A stretch of DNA of 64,000 bases. Origin: Rhodanobacteraceae bacterium. GTDB lineage: Bacteria; Pseudomonadota; Gammaproteobacteria; Xanthomonadales; SZUA-5. The stretch spans positions 248,001 to 312,000 of the forward strand of contig JACKOW010000002.1 of the NCBI GenBank assembly GCA_024234055.1, read 5' to 3'. The stretch's first letter is position 1. Each line of letters opens with the position of its first letter. Of this stretch, positions 54,828 through 63,999 are shown piece by piece. Made by a program: the position numbers and the translations under genes. Under the pieces are notes generated by a model. The model saw nothing but the letters and a program-made list of their open reading frames with translations. It ran no database searches and was not told the origin of the DNA.

Positions 54828-56135
54828 TCATGGATTTTGCGCCAGCTTGCGGCCCACCAGCGCGTATCTGAGCCCCCCGATCAACACGATCACCAGCAGC
54901 AGCAGCAATCCGGGCCAGGTGTCGGCAAAGGCCGAGGCCTGAACCACCCAGATCGAGAACAGCAGGGCCGCGGCACCGAGTGCCCGGCTCTCTGTGCGCT
55001 GCTCCCGATCGAGTACCAGCGACAGCGCAATGAGTGCATATCCGGCCATGATCAGCACCACGGTGGTGTTGAGCAAGAGATTGAACTGCGCCACGAGCGT
55101 GGGCGATACCGTGCTCATCGCCACCACGCTCATGATGATCGCGAGTACCACCAGGCCGCGACTCGGAAGTTGCTCCGGATCGGATTCCGACAGAAATCCT
55201 GGCAGGAATCCAGCGGCCGCGCCGCTGCGCCCGCATTCGCCAGTCACCAGAAACCAGCCACCCAGGGTTCCGCACACCTTGAGAATGGCGCAAACCGCGA
55301 TGAAGGCCCCGGCACCGGTGCCGGCCACTCGAGCCATCAGATCAGCGAAGGGCGCAGCGGAAGTCTGCAGTTCGACGGCAGGAATGACGCCCATCACGGC
55401 CACGCTGGCCATGATGTAGATCAGTCCTGCGACGACCACGCCGGCCAGCGCCGCGATCGGTACGTTGCGCTCGGGATTCTCGACCACGGCACCGGCGATG
55501 TTGGCGCTCTCCAGCCCGATGAAGGCCCAGAAGATGATCAGCAGCGACGCCGGCACGGTCTGCAACAGCGGCTCACCCGTGACATTCCACGACGCGGCAA
55601 AAACCGTCGCCGAGAAATGCGACAGCCCGAGAACGATGGCCAGAAACACCGGCAGCAAACCGATGATCAAGGTCATCCCGCTGATGCGCGTGACCACTCG
55701 CGCACCGAACAGGGCCGCCAGGGTCAGCAACCAGATCAAGGCCAGCGTCGCCGCCAGAGTGCCCGTGGGCGTCTGCAGCGCCGGGATCAGGGAGCCAAGA
55801 TAGCCGACCGCGGCCAGAGCGATGGCGACATTCCCGATCCAGCCGGTCATCCAGTAGGCCAGCCAGGAGACGAAGCCAGCGACCGGATGAATCGATCTTG
55901 CCGGCCATTCCACCAAACCATTCGGGTTCGGGCGAGTTGCGCCGATCACGGCAAAGGCGCCGGCAATCAGCAGCGCACCGGCCAGGGAAACCACCCAACC
56001 GATGACGGTCGATGAACCAATCGCCGCCAGCGATGCCGGCAGCAGGAAAATACCGGAGCCGATCATGTTCCCCGCGACGAGGGCGGTTGCCAGCACCGGA
56101 CCCACCTTGCGCACGGTTTTTCGAGTAGCCGGCAT
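54828..56135 (-). CDS. AdiC/CadB-like APA-family transporter
   Basis: The 435-residue membrane protein has twelve likely helices. VLATALVAGNMIGSGIFLLP is the G-S-G helix 1 of the basic amino acid/polyamine antiporter (APA) family, and FWAFIGLESANIAGAVVENP is the helix 6 region with the conserved Glu. It is most like the AdiC/YjdE-type exchangers for arginine, agmatine or polyamines, which would suit the putrescine locus, but it is 20 kb away. A 443-residue opposite-strand frame here is antisense only. Confidence 0.82.
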   Translation of the reverse strand: MPATRKTVRKVGPVLATALVAGNMIGSGIFLLPASLAAIGSSTVIGWVVSLAGALLIAGAFAVIGATRPNPNGLVEWPARSIHPVAGFVSWLAYWMTGWIGNVAIALAAVGYLGSLIPALQTPTGTLAATLALIWLLTLAALFGARVVTRISGMTLIIGLLPVFLAIVLGLSHFSATVFAASWNVTGEPLLQTVPASLLIIFWAFIGLESANIAGAVVENPERNVPIAALAGVVVAGLIYIMASVAVMGVIPAVELQTSAAPFADLMARVAGTGAGAFIAVCAILKVCGTLGGWFLVTGECGRSGAAAGFLPGFLSESDPEQLPSRGLVVLAIIMSVVAMSTVSPTLVAQFNLLLNTTVVLIMAGYALIALSLVLDREQRTESRALGAAALLFSIWVVQASAFADTWPGLLLLLVIVLIGGLRYALVGRKLAQNP

Positions 56136-56417
56136 GACACTGTCCCTTGGGTTCGGTAGGCCTGCCGCCGACCACCGCGCATCGCATCAAGGTGTCGTGA
56201 CCGCCCGATCCTACGCCTCAACCACCCCGCCGTGTCAGACCCAGTGTGAACTTGCCGCGCCGCCACGGCGGCGCCAGCAATGTCTCACCAGAACAGCGGT
56301 GTGCGAGGCTGTGGTAGTGCCGAGCTTGCTCGGCAGGGTGTGCTGAACCCAAGCAAGGGCGTCCAGACAAGTCTGGACCTTCCAAAGGCTTGCCAGAGCA
56401 GCGGAGCAAGCGCCGCG
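56136..56417. repeat. Intergenic palindromes near threonine synthase-like gene
   Basis: An inverted GCCGAGCTTGCTCGGC element with TGTGCGAGGCT flank (56295-56345) joins a CGTCCAGACAAGTCTGGACC copy (56359-56378). Convergent to nothing; it lies between two minus-strand genes. Confidence 0.7.
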
Positions 56418-57605
56418 CTACGATCTCGCCGCATCGGATTCAGGCAGGGGGTACTTGTACCCGGTGGCGCAGTTGAACAGCACCACGCGTTCACCGCTGC
56501 GCACCAGGCCATTGATGCGCGCCTGTCGCAGGGCGGCCAGCGTCGCCGCACCTTCCGGGCACAGCAACATGCCGTCGTCACGCCCGGCCGAACGCCAGGC
56601 GGCCGTGATCGCGGTATCGCTCACGGCGATCGCTGCACCGCCAGAATCACGCACGGCCCTGAGGATCATGAAATCGCCCAACGCTGCCGGCACGCGGATG
56701 CCATGCGCCAGCGTGCTGGCATTTTCCCAGCGCTGGGCGAATTCCTCGCCGGCAGTGAAGGCACGCACGATGGGCGCGCAGCCGCTAGCCTGCACGGCAA
56801 ACATGCGCGGTCGCTTGGCCCCGATCCAGCCCAGCGTCTCCAACTCGGCGAAGGCCTTCCACATGCCGATCAGTCCGGTACCGCCGCCCGTCGGGTAGAA
56901 GATGGCATCGGGAACCGTCCAGCCGAGTTGCTCAGCCAGTTCCAGACCCATGGTCTTCTTGCCCTCTATCCGGTAGGGCTCGCGCAGCGTCGCGCACGAG
57001 AACCAGCGACCGTCCCGTTCACCCTCGGCGACCAGCTTGCCGCAGTCGTCGATCATGCCGTCGACACGCACGAGCGTCGCCCCCTGCAGTTCGATCTCGC
57101 GCAGATTCGCTTCCGGCGTGTCGGCCGGACAGAAGCAGATCGCCTCGATGCCGGCACGCACGCAGTAGGCCGCCATCGCCGCGCCAGCATTGCCATTGGT
57201 GGGAATGGCCATGCGCGTGACACCCAGCCACTTGGCCATGTTGACCGCCATCACCAGACCGCGGGCCTTGAACGAGCCCGTGGGCAATCGACCCTCATCC
57301 TTGACCCACAGAGCGCCCAGATCCAGCTCTGCTCGCAGCGCCGGCAGATCGATCAGCGGGGTGATGGTTTCACCCAACGAGATCGGCTGGCGCGAGCCCG
57401 GCAAGGGCAGAAGTTCCCGATAGCGCCAGAGCGTCGACGGTCGCCGCGCCAGTTCCGCACGTTCGACCGCACGCTCGATCTGATCGAGGAAATAGCGCAC
57501 CAACAGGGGCTTGCCGGCGCTGGACACCGTGTGCAGCTGGCCGGCGTTGAAGCGTTCACCGGTCAGTGCGCACTCCAGATGACTGACAAACTGAGCGGCG
57601 CGCAT
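56418..57605 (-). CDS. Threonine synthase-like PLP enzyme
   Basis: ATG 57605 follows GGGAG and gives MRAAQFVSHLECALTGERF, 395 residues. Fold-type II motifs: GETITPLIDLPALR, VKDEGRLPTGSFKARGLVMAV (PLP Lys in SFK), PTNGNAGAAMAAYCVRAG, and PTGGGTGLIGMWKA (phosphate loop). It matches threonine synthase of the ThrC type 2 kind or a threonine dehydratase relative. The usual role would be O-phosphohomoserine to threonine, but no hom/thrB is nearby, so a paralogue with a different substrate is possible. Confidence 0.83.
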   Translation of the reverse strand: MRAAQFVSHLECALTGERFNAGQLHTVSSAGKPLLVRYFLDQIERAVERAELARRPSTLWRYRELLPLPGSRQPISLGETITPLIDLPALRAELDLGALWVKDEGRLPTGSFKARGLVMAVNMAKWLGVTRMAIPTNGNAGAAMAAYCVRAGIEAICFCPADTPEANLREIELQGATLVRVDGMIDDCGKLVAEGERDGRWFSCATLREPYRIEGKKTMGLELAEQLGWTVPDAIFYPTGGGTGLIGMWKAFAELETLGWIGAKRPRMFAVQASGCAPIVRAFTAGEEFAQRWENASTLAHGIRVPAALGDFMILRAVRDSGGAAIAVSDTAITAAWRSAGRDDGMLLCPEGAATLAALRQARINGLVRSGERVVLFNCATGYKYPLPESDAARS

Positions 57606-57738
57606 GGGCAGCTCCCACCATTTGCTGAGGTAGAGCATAGTCCCAAAGCGCCGATGACCCTATGCTGATGCTCAAGGCAGTCGCGCCAACCTGCGCTGCC
57701 GCGATCGGCTGCACGCCCCATCATGCGGAGTTCTGGCC

Positions 57739-58128
57739 ATGTCACCGTCTGAGCCCTGCCCCTGCGGCAGCAGCAAGGCCTACCGCGATTGCTGCGGCCG
57801 CTATCACAGCGGCGCGGTGCCGGCGGACGCCGCAGCACTGATGCGCTCGCGCTACGCTGCCTACGTGCGCGCCAACGCCGAATACCTGCTGGCCAGTTGG
57901 CACCCCGCCACCCGACCACCGAGCCTGGATGCGCAGAGCCTCGAAGGCGTGCGCTGGCTGGGCCTCAGCATCAAGCGCCACCAGATCATCGACAACGATC
58001 ATGCGCTGGTGGAATTCGTCGCCCGTTCGCGAGTGGGCGGCGGCTCGGCGCAACGCCTGCACGAGATCAGCCGATTCGTGCGCGAGGATGGTCGTTGGTA
58101 TTACGTGGATGGCGAGTTTCCGGAGTAG
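57739..58128 (+). CDS. YchJ/SEC-C motif protein
   Basis: A 129-residue protein starting SPSEPCPCGSSKAYRDCCG, the SEC-C-like zinc motif of YchJ/UPF0225. A cystatin/NTF2-like fold follows (PADAAALMRSRYAAYVRAN, VEFVARSR, WYYVDGEFPE). Function of the family is not known. It is monocistronic; the region after it is repeat-rich. Confidence 0.88.
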   Translation: MSPSEPCPCGSSKAYRDCCGRYHSGAVPADAAALMRSRYAAYVRANAEYLLASWHPATRPPSLDAQSLEGVRWLGLSIKRHQIIDNDHALVEFVARSRVGGGSAQRLHEISRFVREDGRWYYVDGEFPE

Positions 58129-58583
58129 GTTGAGAACGAGTCAAGGCAAAGGGCACGAAGGGCCAAACCAACATTGCCTGCCTGCCACGAGCCCGCGTCA
58201 TTGCGAGCCACGGGTTTCGGCGCAACTCTGCCCCTGAGCCATGAACCGGCCTCGACGTAGCGCGGCTCCGGCGCGCGGAGCTTTGGGAAATGCACCGGGG
58301 TCGTTCGCGCCGGCGGCCGCGGCTCGGCTGGATGTGCACAGGCCCGACCCTGCACACGGGCCATGAACGACATGCCCGCCGGTAGGAGCGACCTCACGTC
58401 GCGACCGGCACGCCGACGAAAACCGGAAACTGCGGCGGGTCGATGTCCAAAGCAGGACGCAACGGAGAGTCCCGGTCGCCCCTGGCGGTGCGGTTGTTCG
58501 CGCATCAAACGCACGAGGGCGCGAGGGCACGCAAGATCAAGAGCTTGTCGTGAGGCTACCTTTACGTGCCCTCGCGCCCTCTC
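58129..58583. repeat. Repeats and hairpin H10 between YchJ and SUMF1 genes
   Basis: The gap has GTAGGAGCGACC and GTCGCGACC pieces (58380-58412), a GTCCCGGTCGCCCCTGGCGG element (58469 onward), and H10: GAGGGCGCGAGGGCACG (58515-58531) with its perfect inverse (58565-58581) around 33 bp, ending 2 bp from the SUMF1-type gene stop. No gene. Confidence 0.75.
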
Positions 58584-60488
58584 CTACAACTCCCGCACCA
58601 CCCGGAAGCCGACACGGGCGCCGCTGGAATCGGCCAATGCGCTGCCGCGCCAGGCGCTGCGCACCTGGTCGCGCGAACTCCCCCAGGAGCCGCCGCGGAT
58701 CACCCGCAATTCGCACCCGGGATTGACCCAGGCCACCGGCTGATCGGGCGCGCGCAGGTAGTTGTCGTGCCAGCAGTCCTCCACCCACTCCGAGACATTG
58801 CCGTCCAGATCGTACAGGCGATAGGCGTTGGGTTCGAAGCTGCGCACCGGCGCTACGCCCCAGAATTTGTCATCGTATCCAACAAAGCCCTGGTTCCAGC
58901 GCCGACCTTCCTTGGACAGCTCGCCGGCCCCGGCCACATTGGCCAGCACCCGCGGCGGATCACCATCGCCCCAGGGATATGCCGTGCGCGTGCCGGCGCG
59001 CAGCACGTACTCGAATTCGGCTTCGGTCGGCAGACGATAGGGCTTGCTGGTTTGCGCCTTCAGCCATTCGGCATAGGCCCGGGCATCGTTCCAGGACACA
59101 TGCACCACCGGATCATTGTCGCGCGCCCGGCTGCCGTTGTAGCTGCGCTGCCAGTTGGCCCGTCGAGACTTGGTCATGCGCCCGGTCTTCTCGTCGTAGA
59201 TGGCGGACGATCCGCTGCGCTCGGCGTCGGTGGTGTAGCCCGCGGCCTGCACGAAATCGCGGAAATCCGAGACCGTGATCTCGTTGCGGGCGATGGCGAA
59301 TCCGCGCGTGAATTCGATTCGCCGCTGCGGGCGTTCGCTGTTGCTGGACCCTTCCTCGGACTCGGCCGACCCCATGACAAAACGACCCACCGGCACCACC
59401 ACCATGCGCGGACCACGACCACCATTGGCAAGGCTGTCGCCAAAGCGCTCGCCCGGCGCAAAACCGCCGTACAGGCGCACATTGACGACCTTGCTTTCCA
59501 GGTCACGGACCTGATTGTCGTCGGTCAACAACTTGCGCAGCACCGCCAGCGCGCTCTCGGCCTGCTCCAGATCGGCGCTGGCCAGTGCATCCTTGAATCG
59601 CGTCAGATTCTCGGCTTCAGCCTGAGCCCTGAAAGCCATCACCTGCGATCGCGCATCCAGTACGCGGGATGTGCCGGTCTGCAGTTCCTCGGCCTGATCG
59701 AGCAGCTTGCCGGCGGTGATGAAACGCAGATCGTAGGCCGAGGCCAGCGCCCGCTCGATCATGCGCCGCTGCAGATCTTCCATGCCGCGCAGGGCGCGAG
59801 CGTTGGCTGAATCTATCGCCAGCGCACCGCGAAAGGCCTCGGCGGCACTGGCAAAGGTCTTGGGGCCAGCACCCTCGCGGGCGCTCAGTCGTTCAGCGCG
59901 TGCAATCAGATTGCGCATCTTGCGGGTGGTGTCGACGCTGGCGCGAAGCGCGACTGCCACGGCATCCTCGGCCACACCCTCGGGCAACAGCGTCAGCGCC
60001 TTTTCGGCAGTCTTCAGCAGATCATCGGGCACCACCGGACTGCTCGCGTCCCGCAGTTCGGTCAGCGCCTTCTGCAGAACTTCGCGCGCCTCCTCATTGG
60101 CCGGATCCACCACGAGGATTCGACTGGCCTGGGCGAAGGCACTGCTGTCGATGGGCTCCAGCAGGCGTCCTTCCTTGATCTCCGAGCGCATCGCGGCAAT
60201 CAGCGCGGCCAGTTCCTCGGCACTGACGTCCACCGGCGGGCTCTCCTCGGCGGGCTCTGCACCCTCAACAGCGGCCGTCGCGCTATCGTCCAGCGCCTCA
60301 TCCGGCTCCATCTCGGTCGGATCTGGCGATTCCTCGTAGGGCTCCTGCTGAGCCAGCATCGGCGCGTTCACGCCACCGGGCGTCGGCGCGTCCTCGCGCT
60401 GTTCACGCCACCAACCGATCCAGGCGCTGCCCAGTATGATCGCCAGTGCGATCACGAAGCTCAGTCTGGATTGACGATCAGAAGCCAT
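58584..60488 (-). CDS. Membrane-anchored SUMF1/FGE-fold protein without catalytic Cys
   Basis: The 634-residue protein starts with one membrane helix (SFVIALAIILGSAWIGWW), then an acidic linker and a long coiled, Ala/Glu-rich region (about 100-370). The C-terminal 265 residues have the FGE-sulfatase fold: MVVVPVGRFVMGSAESEE, NEITVSDFRDFV, PVVHVSWNDARAYAEWLK, RLPTEAEFEYVLRAG, NVSEWVEDCWH and RVIRGGSWGSSRDQVRSAWRG. The Cys pair of true formylglycine-generating enzymes after GGSW is missing, so it is more likely a binding or structural relative. The TAG stop adjoins hairpin H10. Confidence 0.8.
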   Translation of the reverse strand: MASDRQSRLSFVIALAIILGSAWIGWWREQREDAPTPGGVNAPMLAQQEPYEESPDPTEMEPDEALDDSATAAVEGAEPAEESPPVDVSAEELAALIAAMRSEIKEGRLLEPIDSSAFAQASRILVVDPANEEAREVLQKALTELRDASSPVVPDDLLKTAEKALTLLPEGVAEDAVAVALRASVDTTRKMRNLIARAERLSAREGAGPKTFASAAEAFRGALAIDSANARALRGMEDLQRRMIERALASAYDLRFITAGKLLDQAEELQTGTSRVLDARSQVMAFRAQAEAENLTRFKDALASADLEQAESALAVLRKLLTDDNQVRDLESKVVNVRLYGGFAPGERFGDSLANGGRGPRMVVVPVGRFVMGSAESEEGSSNSERPQRRIEFTRGFAIARNEITVSDFRDFVQAAGYTTDAERSGSSAIYDEKTGRMTKSRRANWQRSYNGSRARDNDPVVHVSWNDARAYAEWLKAQTSKPYRLPTEAEFEYVLRAGTRTAYPWGDGDPPRVLANVAGAGELSKEGRRWNQGFVGYDDKFWGVAPVRSFEPNAYRLYDLDGNVSEWVEDCWHDNYLRAPDQPVAWVNPGCELRVIRGGSWGSSRDQVRSAWRGSALADSSGARVGFRVVREL

Positions 60489-60533
60489 CGGTCCCGTTCT
60501 GCACCTGCCACACCATCGAAAGGATCCACTCTA

Positions 60534-61619
60534 GTGTCAGTTACCCACCCGGCGCCAGCGCCACTCTGGATTGCCAGCCGCGACGCCGCTGCCCGGTTTG
60601 TCGCCGGCGCCTGCAACCATACGACAGTCGCGCTCGATACCGAGTTCATTCGCACCCAAACCTACTATGCCGAACTCGGTCTGGTTCAGCTGGCCGTTCC
60701 GGGCAGCATTGCGCTGGTCGATCCGCTGATCGAGGGCATTGGGGCCGATCTGGCGCCGCTGATGGCCGCCAGCGGCACGATCAAGATCGTCCACAGCGCC
60801 AGCGAAGACCTGGAAGTGCTGGGCCATGCCCTGGGCCAGGTGCCCGAACCGCTGTTCGATACTCAGATCGCCGCCGTGCTCTGCGGCTACGAGATGCCGC
60901 CCAGCTATCAGAAGCTGGTGCAGGCTGAACTCGGCATCGCGCTCGACAAGCACGCCACCCGCACCGATTGGCTCAAGCGTCCGCTCGATGACGAGCAGTT
61001 GCGCTATGCGGCGGAGGACGTCGAGCACCTGCACCCGGTGTTCGAGCGCCTGGATCGGCAACTGCGCGAACTCGGCCGACGCCAATGGCTGGATGAGGAC
61101 TGCGCCCGCGCCGTCGCCAGGGCCCGCGCGCCGGGCGATCCCTATCCGCATCTCAAGGTACGCGCCATCGAGCGCATGAGCGCGGCCCAGCAACAACGCT
61201 TGTGGCGCTTGCTGATGTGGCGCGATGCCGAAGCGATGCAGCGCAATCGCCCCAAGCGCTGGATTCTGGACAACCCGGTCGCCATCCGAGCCGCGCTGCT
61301 GGAGCGCCCTAGTCGATCCGACCTGGAGGCTGCAGTCGCCGCCGACGGCAAACCCAGTCCGCGCCTGGCGCAGAAACTGGAAACCATCCTTCACGCGGAA
61401 GCCAGTGCAGAAGAGCTCGCGATACCTCTGCAGAGCCTGCTCACCGAGGCCGAGAAGGCCCGCGCGAAGTCCCTGCGGGAAACCGTGGTCAAGGAAGCGG
61501 AGCGCCTGGGTATCAGCGCCGATTCGCTGCTGCCGCGACGTGCGCTGGAACATTGGGCCCGCCACGACCAACTGCCCGACGACCTGCGCGGCTGGCGCGA
61601 AGGCGTGCTCGGTCTGTAG
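60534..61619 (+). CDS. rnd: Ribonuclease D
   Basis: The GTG at 60534 follows AAAGGA and gives VSVTHPAPAPLWIASRD; product 361 residues. DEDDy motifs: DTEFIR (35-40), KIVHSASEDLEVL, and the third motif in LRYAAEDVEHLHPV, with Tyr. An HRDC-like domain (about residues 210-285) and a C-terminal helical region follow. RNase D trims tRNA 3' ends, which fits a tRNA gene just downstream by chance. The frame is open from 60471, but that start lacks a ribosome-binding site. Confidence 0.9.
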   Translation: MSVTHPAPAPLWIASRDAAARFVAGACNHTTVALDTEFIRTQTYYAELGLVQLAVPGSIALVDPLIEGIGADLAPLMAASGTIKIVHSASEDLEVLGHALGQVPEPLFDTQIAAVLCGYEMPPSYQKLVQAELGIALDKHATRTDWLKRPLDDEQLRYAAEDVEHLHPVFERLDRQLRELGRRQWLDEDCARAVARARAPGDPYPHLKVRAIERMSAAQQQRLWRLLMWRDAEAMQRNRPKRWILDNPVAIRAALLERPSRSDLEAAVAADGKPSPRLAQKLETILHAEASAEELAIPLQSLLTEAEKARAKSLRETVVKEAERLGISADSLLPRRALEHWARHDQLPDDLRGWREGVLGL

Positions 61620-61865
61620 CTCCAGGGCCGAGCGTCACTGCCGCTGGCCTGAGCCAGCCCCTCAGCACACTTGCAACACGATCGGCGTGACGGACCAGAC
61701 GCGGCCATGCGGAGGGCCGCGCGCCTGCGAGGCCACTGTTGATCCAATGCCACAGCCAAAGCGGCGCCGCAGCGCGGCGCTCTCCACGGCTGCCACACGC
61801 AGTCCCGGCTGTCCGGCACCCTTGGCTCGGCCGAGCCAGTGCTGCTATCCTTGAGTGCTTGACGT

Positions 61866-61941
<76 letters not shown>

Positions 61942-61947
61942 ATGTAC

Positions 61948-62172
61948 CAACAAGAACCGGCCCTCAAGGCCGGTTTTTTGTTGCCCGGAATCCCGTGTTG
62001 GCGCGGAACCCGCGCGGTTTTGCCGGTGCCACGCGCGCCGGGAACAGCGCCCGAAACCGCCCAGGTTCGCCTCCCTTTTCCTCTTTCTTCTCCACTTGCC
62101 CTCACCCACCGGCGCCGGTTGGCACCGGCAAGACTTCTGCAGTGGCGCGAGGTTACGCGGGTGTCGCGGAGA
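61948..62172. repeat. 225-bp direct repeat, copy 1 (tRNA-Ala 3' side)
   Basis: This segment just beyond tRNA-Ala matches 63406-63630 over 225 bp with few mismatches (about nine tenths identical by eye). It starts with CAACAAG and the tRNA terminator hairpin. The two copies flank the ParDE island. Confidence 0.9.
61955..61979 (+). terminator. Terminator of tRNA-Ala
   Basis: AACCGGCC and GGCCGGTT arms around CTCAA, followed by T-run. The same hairpin is duplicated at 63413-63437. Confidence 0.9.
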
Positions 62173-62567
62173 TCGGTAGTAGTCGATGATTGGAGCAGGA
62201 ATCGGGTTGAGAGAACCGAGGGCGGCGGTCACCGGGCCGCGCACGGCATCCGGCATAGGCCTTTTCCTTCTGGTTGCTAACGACCAAGCTCTTGTAGACG
62301 CGCAGCGGCGCTGCCCAGTTCTTGAACACGTCGATGGGCTTGCTGCTGCGGCGTTCGGCGCGCTGCATCTCGCCCTCGGCCCTGCGGTCTTTGCCCTCGA
62401 ATTCCCAAGGCGCCCGGAACACATCGGCCTGCGCTTTCGACCAGCGATTCGGGTCGGGCGTTGGAAGGCGGCGCTCGGCCTCATCATGGTCCGGCTCAAC
62501 CGCGCCGGAAATTGACCCAGGCGGGCGCCGATCCTACTATCTGTTAGTAACAGATAGGAGAACCGTC
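62173..62567. other. Possible gene remnant between repeat copy 1 and parD
   Basis: The minus strand has an open frame (about 62153-62535, no clear start) encoding e.g. DVFRAPWEFEGKDRRAEGE and IDVFKNWAAPLRVYKSLV. This could be the leftover of a mobile-element gene, but no family is recognised. On the plus strand only antisense frames are seen. Confidence 0.35.
62537..62557. promoter_or_regulatory. ParD operator palindrome
   Basis: The arms CTATCTGTTA and TAACAGATAG are perfect inverse copies around one G, overlapping the ribosome-binding AGGAG (62557-62560) of parD. The 21-bp symmetry is what a ParD-type dimer would bind, giving self-repression. Confidence 0.75.
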
Positions 62568-62828
62568 ATGCCTACCAGCGTCGCCCTGGGCCCGCACTTC
62601 GAGACATTCGTCCGCGATCAGGTAAGAAGCGGGCGTTTCAACAATGCTAGCGAAGTCGTCCGCGCCGGCCTTCGCTTGCTCGAAGACACCGAGAACCGCA
62701 AGCAACTGGAGCTGGAAACACTGCGAGCGGAAATCGCCGCTGGCCGCGCCAGCGGCCCCGCCAAGCCCGCCGAAGAGGTCTTTGACCGGCTCGAAGCCAA
62801 ATACGCGGCAATGGGCAAGGCGCGTTGA
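62568..62828 (+). CDS. parD: ParD-family antitoxin
   Basis: The 86-residue protein has the ParD/CC2985 RHH region: SVALGPHFETFVRDQVRSGR, NNASEVVRAGLRLLEDTE, then a charged helix LELETLRAEIAAGRASG. The ATG lies behind AGGAG and a perfect palindrome. Stop TGA overlaps the parE ATG (TGATG). It binds and neutralises ParE. Confidence 0.92.
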   Translation: MPTSVALGPHFETFVRDQVRSGRFNNASEVVRAGLRLLEDTENRKQLELETLRAEIAAGRASGPAKPAEEVFDRLEAKYAAMGKAR

Positions 62829-63124
62829 TGCGCCTCGTCATCAAGCCGCTCGCCGAACAAGACATTGAGGTCATTGGCGACTACATCGCGCGCGACAACC
62901 CTACGCGCGCCGTCTCTTTCGTGGGCGAGTTGCGCGAGCAGTGCATGCGTATCGCCGACAATCCGCTCGGATACCGCGAGCGTCCAGAACTGGCTCCGGG
63001 TCTGCGCTCGTGCGCGCATGGGAACTTCGTGATCTTCTTCGACGCGCTACCGGACGTCATTGAAGTCGTCCGCGTCCTGCACGGCGCTCGCGACTTGCCC
63101 ACCGTGCTCAGCGAGGATCAGTGA
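62828..63124 (+). CDS. parE: ParE-family toxin
   Basis: The 98-residue product has the RelE/ParE fold features: VIKPLAEQDIEVIGDYIARDNP, AVSFVGELREQCMRIADNP and VIEVVRVLHGARDLPTVL. ParE proteins poison DNA gyrase. It follows parD with one-base overlap. The pair sits on a 1.4-kb island between direct repeats beside tRNA-Ala. Confidence 0.92.
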   Translation: MRLVIKPLAEQDIEVIGDYIARDNPTRAVSFVGELREQCMRIADNPLGYRERPELAPGLRSCAHGNFVIFFDALPDVIEVVRVLHGARDLPTVLSEDQ

Positions 63125-63696
63125 GCGTTTCCGCTCGCTAGTCGCCGGCATCGCGTTTCCTCCCGTCGTCGGTGCACCGCAATACGGCCGGGAGGACCAC
63201 CGAAGCCAGCTCGACGACCCGCCATGCAATGAGGCAGGGCCTACGGCGAGTGCCGGCCGAAATCAGGATTTGGCGGATCGCACCATGCAGCGGGCCCACC
63301 ATATCTTGCCGCCCAACTGCGCATGGATGGTTGGACTTCCGCGGGATCGAAGGGCGACGCACGAGCGCGAGTCTGGTCCTGGGGTGCGCTCCGCCACCTA
63401 TGCACCAACAAGAACCGGCCCTCAAGGCCGGTTTTTTGTTGCCCGGAATCCCGTGTCGTCGCGGAACTCGCGCGGTTCTGCCGGTGCCACGAGGGCCGGG
63501 AACCGCGCCCGAAACCGCCCCGGTTCGCCTCCCTTTTTCTCTCTCTTCTCCACTTGCCCTCACCCACCGGCGCCGGTTGGAACCGGCAAGACTTCTGCAG
63601 TCGCACGAGGTTAGGCCGGTGCTACGGAGAGGTCAGAGAGCGTTGGCGCTGAACCCGCACATGCACTCTGACCTCCGCGGGGGTGACGGGTGCAAG
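63125..63696. repeat. Region with 225-bp direct repeat copy 2
   Basis: After parE about 280 bp show nothing recognisable. Around 63388-63396 CGCTCCGCCAC resembles the tRNA-Ala 3' end, and 63406-63630 repeats 61948-62172, including the terminator hairpin (63413-63437). It could mark the far border of an island. Confidence 0.85.
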
Positions 63697-63999
63697 TTAC
63701 GGACTCTCGAACCCGTCGGCGAAACGATTGGGCGTACTGACGCCGATCAAGCGTCGATGCCGCTGGAGCCGGGGGTTGCTAACGAAGGAGGCGACCGGAC
63801 GCCCCCTGAACACATTGTCGTCTAGGTCCCAGCAGGCCTTGTTCGCAGGGATCCCCAAGGAACCGGTCATCGAACTGTTGGGAACATTGTAATACCCGAA
63901 GCCGTAGGGCTCGAAATCGACGCTGGTCGCCGGCACCACAAAATTATTCACCCATTCGCAACTCGCTACACTGGTGGTGTCGGTCGCGATCTCGGACAT
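63697..63999 (-). CDS. C-terminus of an exported protein with DGFE tail (continues beyond window)
   Basis: The frame is open to the window edge, so only the last 100 residues are seen. They end RFADGFESP, like the M28 peptidase (MFADGFE) and the beta-helix protein (IFADGLESPQ). Visible sequence includes EWVNNFVVPATSVDFEPYGF and ACWDLDDNVFRGRPVASF. No family recognised; the true start is outside. Confidence 0.6.
   Translation of the reverse strand: MSEIATDTTSVASCEWVNNFVVPATSVDFEPYGFGYYNVPNSSMTGSLGIPANKACWDLDDNVFRGRPVASFVSNPRLQRHRRLIGVSTPNRFADGFESP

Noticed and set aside
54684..56015. 443-residue plus-strand open frame
   Set aside because: Antisense to the AdiC-like transporter; it is strongly polar and low-complexity with no start signal.
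56280..57668. 462-residue plus-strand open frame
   Set aside because: Antisense to the threonine synthase-like gene; no motif.
58566..59810. 414-residue plus-strand open frame
   Set aside because: Antisense to the SUMF1-fold gene.
62186..62515. 109-residue plus-strand hypothetical gene
   Set aside because: No ribosome-binding site; the opposite strand has a more protein-like frame, and neither is convincing.
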